Shown: positions 7,580-15,987, numbered from the stretch's first letter. The stretch is 34,014 bases of DNA from an uncultured Prevotellaceae bacterium (GCA_900313705.1 OMSJ01000020.1:1-34014), one strand, 5' to 3'. Notes: generated by a model not told the origin, from the letters alone. Translations and numbers: made by a program.

Positions 7580-10500
7580 ATGAAACCAAAAACATTACCC
7601 TTTCTATTACTTTGTCTCTTCTCTGGCATCAATGCCTTTGCCTATGATGCCGAGATAGATGGCATTTATTACAACTTCTCTGGGGATAACGCGACGGTGA
7701 CTTACCGTAGTGATGGTTCCTACTCAGGTCGCGTTGTTATTCCAGAGTCCATCACCTATGACGGCAAAACTTACAGCGTGACAAGCATCGGCACAGATGC
7801 TTTCCTCGCATCCTATAGTTTGACTTCAGTCATCATTCCAAACACTGTGACAAGCATTGGCATGCAAGCCTTCCAACTATGCACTGGTCTGACTTCTATC
7901 ACAATCCCTCGGAGTATAGCGAGTATTGGCTACCATGCTTTCCTGGGTTGCAACAAGATTGTCTCCTTCAGGGTGGAAGAGGGGAACCCATACTACGATT
8001 CTCGCAACAACTGCAATGCAATTATAAAAACAGCAACAAACACCCTAGTTTTAGGTTGCCAGAAAACAGTCATTCCAAATGATGTAACAAGCATTGGCGT
8101 GGAAGCCTTCTATTGCTGTGAAACGCTTTCTTCTATTGACATACCAAATAGTGTGACGAGCATTGGCGTGGAAGCCTTCTCGTCTTGTAAAGGTCTAACC
8201 TCGGTAATCATAGGAAACGGCGTAACAACTATTGGTGGCTCCGCTTTTATGTATTGCGATGCTTTGACCTCCATCATAGTAGGAGATGGAAATACGAAAT
8301 ACGACTCAAGACATGATTGCAATGCAATTATAGAAACAGCAACAAATACTCTGGTTATTGGTTGTGGTGGCACAATTATCCCCCAAAGTGTAACATCTAT
8401 CGGAAAAAATGCTTTTGGCGGTTGTGATAATGTGACCTCCATCACTATTCCAGAGAGTGTAACATGCGTTGATGTCGCAGCGTTTTCTGGTTGCAGAAAT
8501 TTGACTTCTATCAAAATTGAAGGAGGCAATAGCACCTATGATTCACGTAACGATTGCAATGCGATTATAGAAACAGCAACAAACACTCTGATTATCGGTT
8601 GTAAGACAACTGACATTCCCGAGAGTGTGACAGGCATTGGTGAATATGCATTCTCTAATTGTCAGGGTCTGAGTTCTATTATCATCCCAGAAGGTATAAC
8701 AAGTATCGGCAGTAAGGCTTTCTATGGTTGCAGCAATTTAACCAAGGTAATAGTAAAAATGGAAGAGCCTTTGGCTATCGAAGAAAACACTTTAACAAAC
8801 CGTAAGAATGCAACACTTATGGTACCCTTTGGCTGCAAGGAAGTATATGCCGCCGCAGACTACTGGAAAGAGTTCAAAAGCATTACAGAAATGCTTGATA
8901 TGGCAGGTATATTCTATAAGCTTGACAAGGAAAACAAGGTTGCAGAGGTTACATACTCTCAGGAAGGTGTCAAATATACAGGCGACATTAACATTCCTTC
9001 TTCGATTACAATTCGGGGCGAGACATATAGTGTGACGAGCATCGGCGTAAGTGCCTTCGGGGATTGCGACAGTCTAACCTCCGTCACAATACCAGAAAGT
9101 GTAATAAAGATTGGCTCTGGGGCTTTCCGTAACTGTAGCAGTCTTGTTTCAATTGATATTCCAAATGGCGTGGCAAGCATAGCCAGACGCGCCCTTGAGG
9201 GTTGTAGTAGTCTGACCTCTGCAACCATAGGTAGCGGCCTAACAAGCATAAGCAGCGATGCTTTTTTCAAATGCATAAACCTAAGTTCAATTGTTATAAA
9301 GGAGGACAATGCAAAATATGACTCTCGAGAAGGATGTAATGCCATTATCGAAACGGCATCGAACACATTGGTGGCTGGTTGCAAGAACACTACCATTCCT
9401 GGCAGTGTGACTATAATCGGCAGTTCTGCTTTCTCGGGATGCAGAAGCCTGATTGCCATCACCATCCCCGAAAGCGTTACCCAAATTAAAAGCTCTGCCT
9501 TCTCGGGATGCAGTGGCCTGACCGCCGTGACCATAGAGAGCGATCTCCTTGTTAAAAACCTAAAAGAAACTTTTGGGGAGCAGGTGGAAGAATACATCTT
9601 GGGGAATGCCGTTGAGAGCATCAAAGCCTCTGCATTTCAGAACTGCACCGGCATGGTCTCTGTTTCCATTCCTGCAAGTGTGACAAGTATCGGAGGCAGT
9701 GCCTTTCAGAATTGCCGCAGCCTTTCCTCAATAATCATTCCCGAAGGAGTGACACAAATCAACAATTCTACCTTTTCTGGTTGCGAAGCATTGACAGCTA
9801 TTACTATTCCAGAGAGTATAACTACAATTGGTGAAAATGCTTTTGCTGATTGCCGTAGCCTTACTTCCATCTCTATTCCAGAAGCCGTCACGATTATCGG
9901 TAAAGCAGCCTTCTCTGGTTGTGATGGTTTGACCGCAGTGCATATCACAGATTTATCTGCATGGTGCAAGATTTCCTTTACAAACAGTGATTCACAACCG
10001 CTCTGTTACGCTCATCGTCTTTATTTGAATAATCAGGAGATAACAGACTTGGTCATCCCTGAGAGTTTGACGAGTATCGGGGACAATGTGTTCTATAGCT
10101 GTAGCGGTTTAACCTCAGTTTCCATACCAGAAAGTGTGACACAAATAGGCAGTTCTGCCTTCTGTGACTGTTCCAGCCTAACATTAATCACCATTCCAGA
10201 AAGTGTGACGCTAATAGGCAATTCTGCCTTCTATAAATGTTCCGGCCTGACATCAATAAATCTCCCAGAAGGCTTGTCAAGCATTGGCGGCTCTGCTTTT
10301 GGCCATTGCAGCAGCCTTACCTCAGTTAGTATTCCGGACAATGTGACAACAATCGGCAACTATACTTTCGGAGATTGTGGCAGCCTATCCTCAGTCACTA
10401 TCGGAAACGGTGTGACAAGTATTGGCCGCTCGGCTTTCTGTGGTTGCAATAGTCTAACCTCAATCACCATACCAAACAATGTGACAAGCATCGGCGATTA

Positions 10501-11065
10501 TGTCTTTGATGATTGCGAAACTCTAAACACTGTCATCATGGGTAAAAGTGTAACAAGCATTGGCACTGGCGCTTTTAGACACTGCGTCAATCTAACCTCA
10601 ATCAACATTCCAAATGGCGTGACAAATATAGCGGACTACACTTTCTCAGATTGTGGTACTTTGGCAATAGTCACCATCGGTAGTGGTGTGACAAACATTG
10701 GCCGCGAGGCTTTCTACCATTGCTATGGTCTGAAAGAAATCCATTGCTATGCTATAGAACCGCCCAAAATTGAATCACTCGCTTTTGGGGGAATTGCGGT
10801 GACAGAAGTCCTTTTGCTGGTGCCAGATGAAGCTGTTGAAAAGTACAAGGCTCATACTCAATGGAAGAGGTTCTGGATAGAGACGCCGACAGGTATCCGT
10901 AAAATTGAAGATGGACAATTGAAAGTTGAAAGTTCTGGTGAAGATTGGTACGACCTCAGTGGTCGCAAAATCGTAAATGGTAAATCGTCAAATAGTAAAT
11001 TACCAAGGGGCATCAACATCATTCTCATGAGCGATGGCACAACGAAAAAAGTTTTGATGAAATAG
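7580..11065 (+). CDS. BspA-like leucine-rich repeat surface protein
   Basis: A 1161-residue secreted protein. The signal peptide (MKPKTLPFLLLCLFSGINAFA) is followed by a short lead domain with GIYYNFSGDNATVTY, then long runs of LRR_5/BspA repeats of the type SVTSIGxxAFxxCxxLTSITIP, about 23 residues each. Near residue 443 the lead domain recurs (GIFYKLDKENKVAEVTY) and a second set of repeats follows, so the protein is an internal duplication. Four copies of a hairpin insert (DSRxxCNAIIxTAxNTL) interrupt the repeats. The end (EDWYDLSGRKIV...LPRGINIILM...KVLMK) is the C-terminal tail common in secreted Prevotella proteins, possibly a sorting signal. Repeat-derived codons appear within it. BspA-like proteins are usually linked to adhesion or protein binding; the ligand here is unknown. 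Confidence 0.92.
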   Translation: MKPKTLPFLLLCLFSGINAFAYDAEIDGIYYNFSGDNATVTYRSDGSYSGRVVIPESITYDGKTYSVTSIGTDAFLASYSLTSVIIPNTVTSIGMQAFQLCTGLTSITIPRSIASIGYHAFLGCNKIVSFRVEEGNPYYDSRNNCNAIIKTATNTLVLGCQKTVIPNDVTSIGVEAFYCCETLSSIDIPNSVTSIGVEAFSSCKGLTSVIIGNGVTTIGGSAFMYCDALTSIIVGDGNTKYDSRHDCNAIIETATNTLVIGCGGTIIPQSVTSIGKNAFGGCDNVTSITIPESVTCVDVAAFSGCRNLTSIKIEGGNSTYDSRNDCNAIIETATNTLIIGCKTTDIPESVTGIGEYAFSNCQGLSSIIIPEGITSIGSKAFYGCSNLTKVIVKMEEPLAIEENTLTNRKNATLMVPFGCKEVYAAADYWKEFKSITEMLDMAGIFYKLDKENKVAEVTYSQEGVKYTGDINIPSSITIRGETYSVTSIGVSAFGDCDSLTSVTIPESVIKIGSGAFRNCSSLVSIDIPNGVASIARRALEGCSSLTSATIGSGLTSISSDAFFKCINLSSIVIKEDNAKYDSREGCNAIIETASNTLVAGCKNTTIPGSVTIIGSSAFSGCRSLIAITIPESVTQIKSSAFSGCSGLTAVTIESDLLVKNLKETFGEQVEEYILGNAVESIKASAFQNCTGMVSVSIPASVTSIGGSAFQNCRSLSSIIIPEGVTQINNSTFSGCEALTAITIPESITTIGENAFADCRSLTSISIPEAVTIIGKAAFSGCDGLTAVHITDLSAWCKISFTNSDSQPLCYAHRLYLNNQEITDLVIPESLTSIGDNVFYSCSGLTSVSIPESVTQIGSSAFCDCSSLTLITIPESVTLIGNSAFYKCSGLTSINLPEGLSSIGGSAFGHCSSLTSVSIPDNVTTIGNYTFGDCGSLSSVTIGNGVTSIGRSAFCGCNSLTSITIPNNVTSIGDYVFDDCETLNTVIMGKSVTSIGTGAFRHCVNLTSINIPNGVTNIADYTFSDCGTLAIVTIGSGVTNIGREAFYHCYGLKEIHCYAIEPPKIESLAFGGIAVTEVLLLVPDEAVEKYKAHTQWKRFWIETPTGIRKIEDGQLKVESSGEDWYDLSGRKIVNGKSSNSKLPRGINIILMSDGTTKKVLMK

Positions 11066-11089
11066 ACCAAATCATCTTATAACACAAAG

Positions 11090-11127
11090 AGAGGCTCGGC
11101 ATTATTTGCACGGGCCTCTTTTTGTTT
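11090..11127 (+). terminator. Rho-independent terminator of the BspA-like gene
   Basis: AGAGGCTCG (11090-11098) pairs with CGGGCCTCT (11111-11119), 9 bp with one G-U, around a 12-nt loop. A T-rich run to 11127 follows. It lies 24 nt after the stop codon. Confidence 0.8.
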
Positions 11128-11160
11128 TGTCACAAGGGGAACTTTGGAGATATGCCCCCC

Positions 11161-11598
11161 TTACTTCCTGTCGTCGATGTTGTCGCCTTCGGTTTCCTTG
11201 AGGGCTTCGTCGAAGTCGGTCAAGCCGTTCTCAATGAGGATATTGTACCACTGGATGAGTTTCTTGACATCGGCAGGATAGACGCGGTCGCGGTCGAAGT
11301 TAGGCAGCACCTCGCCCATGAAAGCGAAGAGTTCTTCCTTCGATGCCTTACGCCAGTCGAGCTGGGCCACCTTGCCGTCTTCCTTTGCTTTAATGTTGTT
11401 CAGCACTTGGCGGAGAGGCACTTCCTTCTCGTCGGTGTACATGGCGATGTCAGCCAGTGAGATAACTTTATCGGCAGCAAAGGCCGGGAAGCGCTTCTTC
11501 TGCGCGTCGATGGTTTCAACGATGAGGTTACGATTTCCTCGTGACACGAGTTTGTAGAGTCCGGGCTTGCCGGAGATAGCTAAAATTGTTTCGAGCAT
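11161..11598 (-). CDS. DUF5606 family protein
   Basis: A 145-residue cytosolic protein of the Bacteroidetes-specific DUF5606 type. It opens MLETILAISGKPGLYKLVS, a small barrel-like segment with no signal peptide (about 1-70), and continues with a helical part ending in an acidic tail (ETEGDNIDDRK). The family function is unknown to me; it is highly conserved in the phylum and often sits near coaE and ybbR, as here. It lies 303 nt downstream of coaE, separated by a block of repeats, so co-transcription with the nusB cluster is possible but not certain. It converges with the BspA-like gene, whose terminator lies between them. Confidence 0.8.
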   Translation of the reverse strand: MLETILAISGKPGLYKLVSRGNRNLIVETIDAQKKRFPAFAADKVISLADIAMYTDEKEVPLRQVLNNIKAKEDGKVAQLDWRKASKEELFAFMGEVLPNFDRDRVYPADVKKLIQWYNILIENGLTDFDEALKETEGDNIDDRK

Positions 11599-11901
11599 CT
11601 GAGTATTTAATGATTTAAAGATTTACTATTTTAGGATTTACTATTTTAGGATTTATGTTTCGGGAGTTATAGAATGAAGTTAAATAGGGAGTTATGCGCT
11701 TTGCGCAGGAAGTTCTTGGATGCTCTAGCACCAAGGCGCGCTACTAAGGGCGCGGAGAAGCCAGCAAGCTGGCTGGACGATAGCCAGATGCTTTAGCACT
11801 AAGGCGCGCTTTTAATGCGCGGAGCCATTTTTACTTCCGCTTTAACTTCAGATACTTCAGTTAATGATTTAAAGATTTACTATTTAATGATTTAATGTCT
11901 A
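11599..11901. repeat. Repeat block between coaE and the DUF5606 gene
   Basis: A 24-nt sequence occurs identically at both ends of this non-coding stretch (11607-11630 and 11861-11884; units like TTAATGATTTAAAG). Between them lie two imperfect copies of a 38-39 nt unit (11719-11757 and 11787-11824) that begin GATGCT and contain inverted GCGCG...CGCG arms. A separate perfect hairpin, CCAGC (11761-11765)/GCTGG (11768-11772), also lies there. No coding frame is convincing. Confidence 0.75.
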
Positions 11902-12510
11902 TTAGGTCATTCTATTCCCGAGCAAGCAATAAGCAATTTCCTTCAATTGTACCAGTAATCTTGTGTCGTCGTCCGAGCTGTTGTCAACGACGAAGTCAGC
12001 CTGGCTGCGATGCAGTTCTGGCCTCTGCATCTTCATTCGAGCGCGGATTTGTTCCTCGGATGCTGAGTCCCGGAGCATCGCCCTTTTGAGGCGGACATCT
12101 TCTGGAGCATCAACGAAGATGACTTTGTCCACCAATCCGTCGAACCCGCTTTCATAGAGGATAGCGCTCTCCAAAGCTACGAGCGGCTTTTGCTGTCTGC
12201 TTACCCAGAGCTTGAAGTCCTCCTGTACGGCAGGATGTATGATGGCGTTGACCTTGCTGGCCTGTTCGGGACCATTGAAGAGATAATCGGCAAGGACTTG
12301 CTTGTTGAGTTCCTGTCCGTTGAAGACGTTGGAGCCGATGAGCTGAATGAGCTGCTGACGGATGTTGCTGCTTGTAGCTGTGAGTCGCTTGGCTTCCCTG
12401 TCGCAGTCATAGACGGGGATGCCGAACTCATTCCGCAGGATGTCGCTGACGTAACTCTTTCCGCAGCCGATGCCTCCCGTAATTCCTATCGTACACTTGC
12501 CGTTCTCCAT
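11902..12510 (-). CDS. coaE: Dephospho-CoA kinase
   Basis: Last step of coenzyme A synthesis: ATP-dependent 3'-phosphorylation of dephospho-CoA. The 202-residue protein has the P-loop GGIGCGKS at residues 12-19, then PVYDCDREAKRL, and the DKVIFVDAPEDVRLKRAM lid region. ATG 12510 is chosen because it puts the P-loop at the normal distance from the N-terminus and falls 10 nt after the ybbR stop. An upstream ATG at 12540 would overlap ybbR by 20 nt and add ten unconserved residues. It is the fourth gene of the nusB-yajC-ybbR-coaE cluster. Confidence 0.94.
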   Translation of the reverse strand: MENGKCTIGITGGIGCGKSYVSDILRNEFGIPVYDCDREAKRLTATSSNIRQQLIQLIGSNVFNGQELNKQVLADYLFNGPEQASKVNAIIHPAVQEDFKLWVSRQQKPLVALESAILYESGFDGLVDKVIFVDAPEDVRLKRAMLRDSASEEQIRARMKMQRPELHRSQADFVVDNSSDDDTRLLVQLKEIAYCLLGNRMT

Positions 12511-12520
12511 CTTGCTGCTG

Positions 12521-13531
12521 TCATTCGTTAGCCTGCACATTGACTTGCTCGATGAGGTAATCCACTTCCATAGGCGATATTCTGACGTTGGAGACGCCTT
12601 CCGGCACGGTCTTCAGGTGCAGGAGGAGTTTGCTGTCTGCTGTGTTGTCCATCAGCTCTTCGTAGGTTGTGGCAAGCACGAAGTCATCGGCAGTCATCTG
12701 GTGGTAGCGTCCCGACTCTACGCGGAAGGTGATGGATGCCTGTGCGGGGAAGGTGCGCAGCTTCCTGCCGGCAGGGAAGTTCAATCCGATGATGGGCACG
12801 CGGACTGTCTTTTCCGTATAGTAGCCGACGTTCACCTTGATGTTTATCTCCTCAGGCTCGTATTTGATTAGCTTCTGTTTGTGGAGGCCTACATGATAGC
12901 TGCCTGCTTCATGCAGTCCGTCTATCAGGAAATCTTCGGTATAGACGCTGTGCATCGTGTCGAGCATGGCCACAGGAGCGAAGACTCTGACGGAGTCTGG
13001 CTCTATCTGTATGCTCTGTATGTAGTTCTGCGATGTCGCCTTGAACGAGCCGGCCAGCTTGACAGGCAAGGTGCGCGACAGTCCGTGGTTGTACGAGAAG
13101 CGGAGCGTGTCGGGGCTGTAGGACTGTATCTTAGTCGTTGGAGCAAAGATCTGTCCGAACATCCTTCGCACGTCGGCGGCAGAGATATAGACTTCTGCTT
13201 CGTTCTTTTTCGTCTCGCACTTCGTGAAGTCTATCTCCAGCCTGTTCGGTTGGAAGAAGCTGGAGATGCTGTGCCGCGCGATGGTGAGTCCACGGTCGTA
13301 GATGACGACGCTGAGTGTCGGGGGCAACGAGTCGATGATGACGACGTCGGGAGGGACGTTGTCGAGGTTGAGACTGACCTGCACTTCGCGTTCAAGCGTC
13401 TCGTTGAGAGCCTGGAGTAGCCAGAAGCCGAATGAGACGGCAAGGAAGAAGCAGAAGACAAGCAGTTCGTGGCTTTTCGTGCCGAACAGCAGTCTCGTCC
13501 ACTGCTTATAGATGCGCTTGCTCCTGGCCAT
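12521..13531 (-). CDS. ybbR: YbbR-domain membrane-anchored protein
   Basis: A 336-residue protein with a short positively charged N-terminus (MARSKRIYKQW), one transmembrane helix (LLVFCFFLAVSFGFWLLQAL, about 24-43) and an extracytoplasmic part made of YbbR-like beta repeats (for example SLNLDNVPPDVVI and VRVPIIGLNFPAGRKLRTFP). In Firmicutes YbbR/CdaR binds and regulates a diadenylate cyclase. No cdaA lies in this window, so the role here is open. It sits between yajC (21 nt upstream) and coaE (10 nt downstream), the gene order commonly seen in Bacteroidetes, and is probably co-transcribed with both. Confidence 0.85.
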   Translation of the reverse strand: MARSKRIYKQWTRLLFGTKSHELLVFCFFLAVSFGFWLLQALNETLEREVQVSLNLDNVPPDVVIIDSLPPTLSVVIYDRGLTIARHSISSFFQPNRLEIDFTKCETKKNEAEVYISAADVRRMFGQIFAPTTKIQSYSPDTLRFSYNHGLSRTLPVKLAGSFKATSQNYIQSIQIEPDSVRVFAPVAMLDTMHSVYTEDFLIDGLHEAGSYHVGLHKQKLIKYEPEEINIKVNVGYYTEKTVRVPIIGLNFPAGRKLRTFPAQASITFRVESGRYHQMTADDFVLATTYEELMDNTADSKLLLHLKTVPEGVSNVRISPMEVDYLIEQVNVQANE

Positions 13532-13552
13532 CCTCTTTCGCTAATCGGAGTA

Positions 13553-13852
13553 TTACTGAACCGGCTGTGGGGAAGCAAAGACGCTGCCTCTGTCCACCTT
13601 GATGCAGATGCCGTTGGCTATCTCCACCTTGAGTGTGTTGCTTGCCTCGTCTATCTCCTTGACCGTACCGTAGATGCCACCGGCTGTGACTATCTGCGTT
13701 CCCTTGACGATGCTGTTGCGGAAGTTCTGAATCTCTTTCTGCTTCTTCTGTTGGGGACGAATCATGAAGAACCACATGATGGCGAAGATGATGACCATCA
13801 TAATAAGGAACGACATGTTGCCGCCACCTGGAGCTGCTTGAAGTAACACCAT
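13553..13852 (-). CDS. yajC: Preprotein translocase subunit YajC
   Basis: Accessory subunit of the SecDF-YajC complex that assists Sec export. The 99-residue protein has one transmembrane helix (MSFLIMMVIIFAIMWFFMI, about 13-31) followed by the family motif RPQQKKQKEIQNFRNSIVKGTQIVTAGGIYGTV, here cited only in part, and a small beta domain. Length and motif are typical. It follows nusB after a 100-nt A/T-rich repeat and precedes ybbR by 21 nt on the same strand. Confidence 0.95.
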   Translation of the reverse strand: MVLLQAAPGGGNMSFLIMMVIIFAIMWFFMIRPQQKKQKEIQNFRNSIVKGTQIVTAGGIYGTVKEIDEASNTLKVEIANGICIKVDRGSVFASPQPVQ

Positions 13853-13952
13853 AGTATTTAAGGATTTAATGATTTAAGGATTAAAGGATTTTATGATTTA
13901 AGGAGTTTATGATTTAAGGATTTAAGGATTTAAGGATTTGACGATTTTATGA
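13853..13952. repeat. A/T-rich tandem repeats between nusB and yajC
   Basis: The entire spacer consists of degenerate units such as GATTTAAG and GATTTTAT. The same family appears at 11604-11657 and 11861-11896. No hairpin terminator is evident, so the repeat appears to be a transcribed spacer within the operon. Confidence 0.8.
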
Positions 13953-14912
13953 TTAAATTTCTTCTTCGGAAGTGGCTGGTGCTTGACTTTCCTTCACCAG
14001 CCTGCCTTCTTCGATGAGCTTCTTGGCTATGGCGTCGAGTGTGGCGTTGATGTACTTTCCGCTCTTCGGGGTGCTGTACATCTTGGCTATCTCGACGTAT
14101 TCGTTGATGCTGACGCTCAGAGGAATAGTCGGGAAAGAGGTTATCTCTGCCAGTCCTAACTGCAGGATGATGCGGTCCATCAGGGCGATGCGGTTCATTT
14201 CCCACTTGCGAGTGCTGGCGCTGATGAGTTCGCTGAAGTATTCCTGCCCAATCAGGGCTCTGTGCATGAGCTTTATGGCAAAGTCGCGGTCCGTATCGCT
14301 TTTGTACTCGGGCATGAGTGGCTCAGTAGATATACTGTCCTCGGTGAAGCGATTGATGGTCTTGAGCACGAAAGTGTCGATGATGAACTTGTCGTCGTTC
14401 CAATAGACATTGATGTCTTCCAGGATGCTTGCGAGCTCGTCGTTGTTGCAGATGAGGTTGCGGTAGATGAGCCGCCACACCTCGCGGTCCTCTTCGTAAG
14501 TCGAGGTTTCGGAGGCCATGTACTCCCGATAGAAGTCGCTTTGCTCTACCTTATTATACAGGCTGCGCACGAACTCTTCCTGGTCTGCCCAACTGAGCGA
14601 CTGCTCTTCGCAATAGGCCCGGAGCTGTCTGTTCGACTCCAATTGCAGGATGAAGCGGTTGTCGGCAAACTTGCGGCTCCACTTCACGCCGTCGTTCAAC
14701 TTCTTGCTGCGGCTCTGACGCATCTCAAGCATACGGACCGACATGCGGCCCAACTCAACAAGCAGCAGCAGCAGGTAGTTGTAGAGGTCATAGGCTTTGT
14801 CCAGGCTCAGGAGAAGTTCCTTCTCGGCCACATGGGGTTTATAGATTCCTTTCTGCAGATAGGAGTACATCACCTGAACAAGCTTAATGCGAATCAATTC
14901 ACGGTTTATCAT
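13953..14912 (-). CDS. nusB: Transcription antitermination protein NusB, long Bacteroidetes form
   Basis: RNA-binding component of the rRNA antitermination complex. ATG 14912 (MINRELIRIKLVQVMYSYLQ) gives 319 residues and starts at the conserved helix of the family; longer versions from upstream codons would read through the promoter region. The first about 190 residues are a helical extension typical of Bacteroidetes. The canonical NusB fold occupies the C-terminal third (WEMNRIALMDRIILQLGLAE, SINEYVEIAKMY, KYINATLDAIAKKL). It is the first gene of the nusB-yajC-ybbR-coaE cluster and diverges from the DUF3276 gene. Confidence 0.92.
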   Translation of the reverse strand: MINRELIRIKLVQVMYSYLQKGIYKPHVAEKELLLSLDKAYDLYNYLLLLLVELGRMSVRMLEMRQSRSKKLNDGVKWSRKFADNRFILQLESNRQLRAYCEEQSLSWADQEEFVRSLYNKVEQSDFYREYMASETSTYEEDREVWRLIYRNLICNNDELASILEDINVYWNDDKFIIDTFVLKTINRFTEDSISTEPLMPEYKSDTDRDFAIKLMHRALIGQEYFSELISASTRKWEMNRIALMDRIILQLGLAEITSFPTIPLSVSINEYVEIAKMYSTPKSGKYINATLDAIAKKLIEEGRLVKESQAPATSEEEI

Positions 14913-14938
14913 AGAACACTTTTTAGTAGTAGAGTTTG

Positions 14939-14946
14939 CAAAATTA
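14939..14946 (-). promoter_or_regulatory. Possible -7 element of the nusB operon
   Basis: On the minus strand TAATTTTG matches TAnnTTTG and lies 26 nt before the nusB ATG. No TTTG lies at the expected -33 distance, so support is partial. Confidence 0.4.
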
Positions 14947-15061
14947 GTCATTTTAGAGCAAAAAGCGATAATTTCCTTCATCTTTTTTTGGCAGTTAGCA
15001 GAAATATGAAGAAATTTGTGGAGCAATAACGCATTTGAAGCAAAGATAATCGATTGTTGAT

Positions 15062-15418
15062 ATGGAAACAGATAAGAAAATGACAGATGGACGTGAGGCT
15101 GAAATCCTCTTCTCCAGAACAGTAAAAGCAGGACAACGTATTTACTACATCGACGTGAAGCAGAACAGAAGGGGCGAAATGTACCTGAGCGTTACGGAGA
15201 GCAAGAAGATGCTGAGCGGCTCGCAGGAGATGCCACAGGTTAGCTACGAGAAGCACAAGATATTCCTCTTCCACGAGGACTTCAAGAAGTTTGGCGAAGC
15301 CCTTCAGGAAGCATTTGGCTTCGTAAACGAAAAGCAGGGCGAAGCACCTGAGCGTCCCCCGCGTCCATCGTGGAACGACGAACCAGACGACGCCATCAAG
15401 ATTGACCTGGATTTCTGA
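15062..15418 (+). CDS. PUR family DNA/RNA-binding protein (DUF3276)
   Basis: The 118-residue protein has the single-PUR-repeat pattern ILFSRTVKAGQRIYYIDVKQ...GEMYLSVTESKK and ...HKIFLFHEDFKKFGEALQEAFGF. The family includes BpuR of Borrelia and binds single-stranded DNA/RNA. The C-terminus is proline-rich then acidic (APERPPRPSWNDEPDDAIKIDLDF, part shown). The ATG at 15062 is chosen; a second in-frame ATG lies six codons later. It stands alone, diverges from nusB and is followed by a strong terminator. A role in post-transcriptional control is inferred from the family only. Confidence 0.85.
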   Translation: METDKKMTDGREAEILFSRTVKAGQRIYYIDVKQNRRGEMYLSVTESKKMLSGSQEMPQVSYEKHKIFLFHEDFKKFGEALQEAFGFVNEKQGEAPERPPRPSWNDEPDDAIKIDLDF

Positions 15419-15538
15419 TTCTACCGAAACAGGCGAAAGCCTTTCGCCAGACAATAAACACGAGGCAGGAGAAGACGTCCTCCCCGTCATTTTCCTTGAC
15501 ATCAAAACGGACGCAAAACGTCGTCTCGCGAAGAAGAA

Positions 15539-15591
15539 CGTGCCTGATTTGTCATAAGAACATGAACTTATGGCAGATTAGGCACGTTTTT
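15539..15591 (+). terminator. Long rho-independent terminator after the DUF3276 gene
   Basis: A continuous 20-bp stem forms between 15539-15558 and 15567-15586. It starts CGTGCCT with AGGCACG at its base and closes CATAAG with CTTATG around an 8-nt loop; three or four pairs are G-U. Five T residues follow at 15587-15591. The opposite strand reads T/C-rich beyond the stem, so it may also stop transcripts coming from queF. Confidence 0.85.
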
Positions 15592-15596
15592 GTAGC

Positions 15597-15752
15597 ACAA
15601 CTACCTGTAACTTAGTTGCACAAGTACGTGTACTTAATTGCACAAGTACGTGTACTTAATTGCATAAGTACGTGTACTTAATTGCATAAGTACGTGTACT
15701 TAGTCGCATAAGTACGTGTACTTATTTGCACAGGTACCTGTACCTCGTCTGC
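15597..15752. repeat. Tandem array of 22-nt palindromic units
   Basis: Seven units are seen, five of exactly 22 nt (starting 15620, 15642, 15664, 15686, 15708) flanked by a degenerate unit on each side. The core of each is AAGTAC-GT-GTACTT, a 14-nt palindrome with 6-nt arms, followed by an 8-nt linker near AATTGCAC. The last unit has AGGTAC-CT-GTACCT (15732-15745), where both arms changed together and pairing is kept. There are no unique spacers. Confidence 0.9.
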
Positions 15753-15987
15753 CCACGCTCTGCTGAAGAAAAGCCACAAAACTGCGCTGTTCTTTGCTTT
15801 TTGCTGTGGCAAACTGATACAAGTTTAACAGAATGGACGAAATCGGACCTTCGTAAGATGTTGATTTACAACAGAGACTCGATTTAAGCGCCTGTTTTCC
15901 GTCGGGGGCTACAAAGTGCCACAGAACGAAAAACAAGCCGTCAGAAGAGGCGCCGATGCGAACTTCCTTGACAAAACAGGCGGTCGC

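Larger units (their letters stand above)
15419..15987. other. Non-coding stretch with terminator and palindrome array
   Basis: No gene is seen between the convergent DUF3276 and queF genes. The stretch holds a small hairpin (GGCGAAA 15432-15438/TTTCGCC 15442-15448), the terminator at 15539-15591 and the 22-nt palindrome array at 15597-15752. The remaining 235 nt up to queF show nothing recognisable. Confidence 0.6.

Noticed and set aside
12511..12540. Upstream ATG for coaE at 12540
   Set aside because: It would overlap ybbR by 20 nt and add ten residues before the conserved start; ATG 12510 places the P-loop at the normal position.
14913..15026. N-terminal extension of NusB to 15026
   Set aside because: The added residues have no family resemblance and would be encoded across the probable -7 element at 14939-14946.
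15597..15752. Possible CRISPR array
   Set aside because: Units are contiguous at 22 nt with near-constant linkers, so there are no unique spacers, and no cas genes are in the window.
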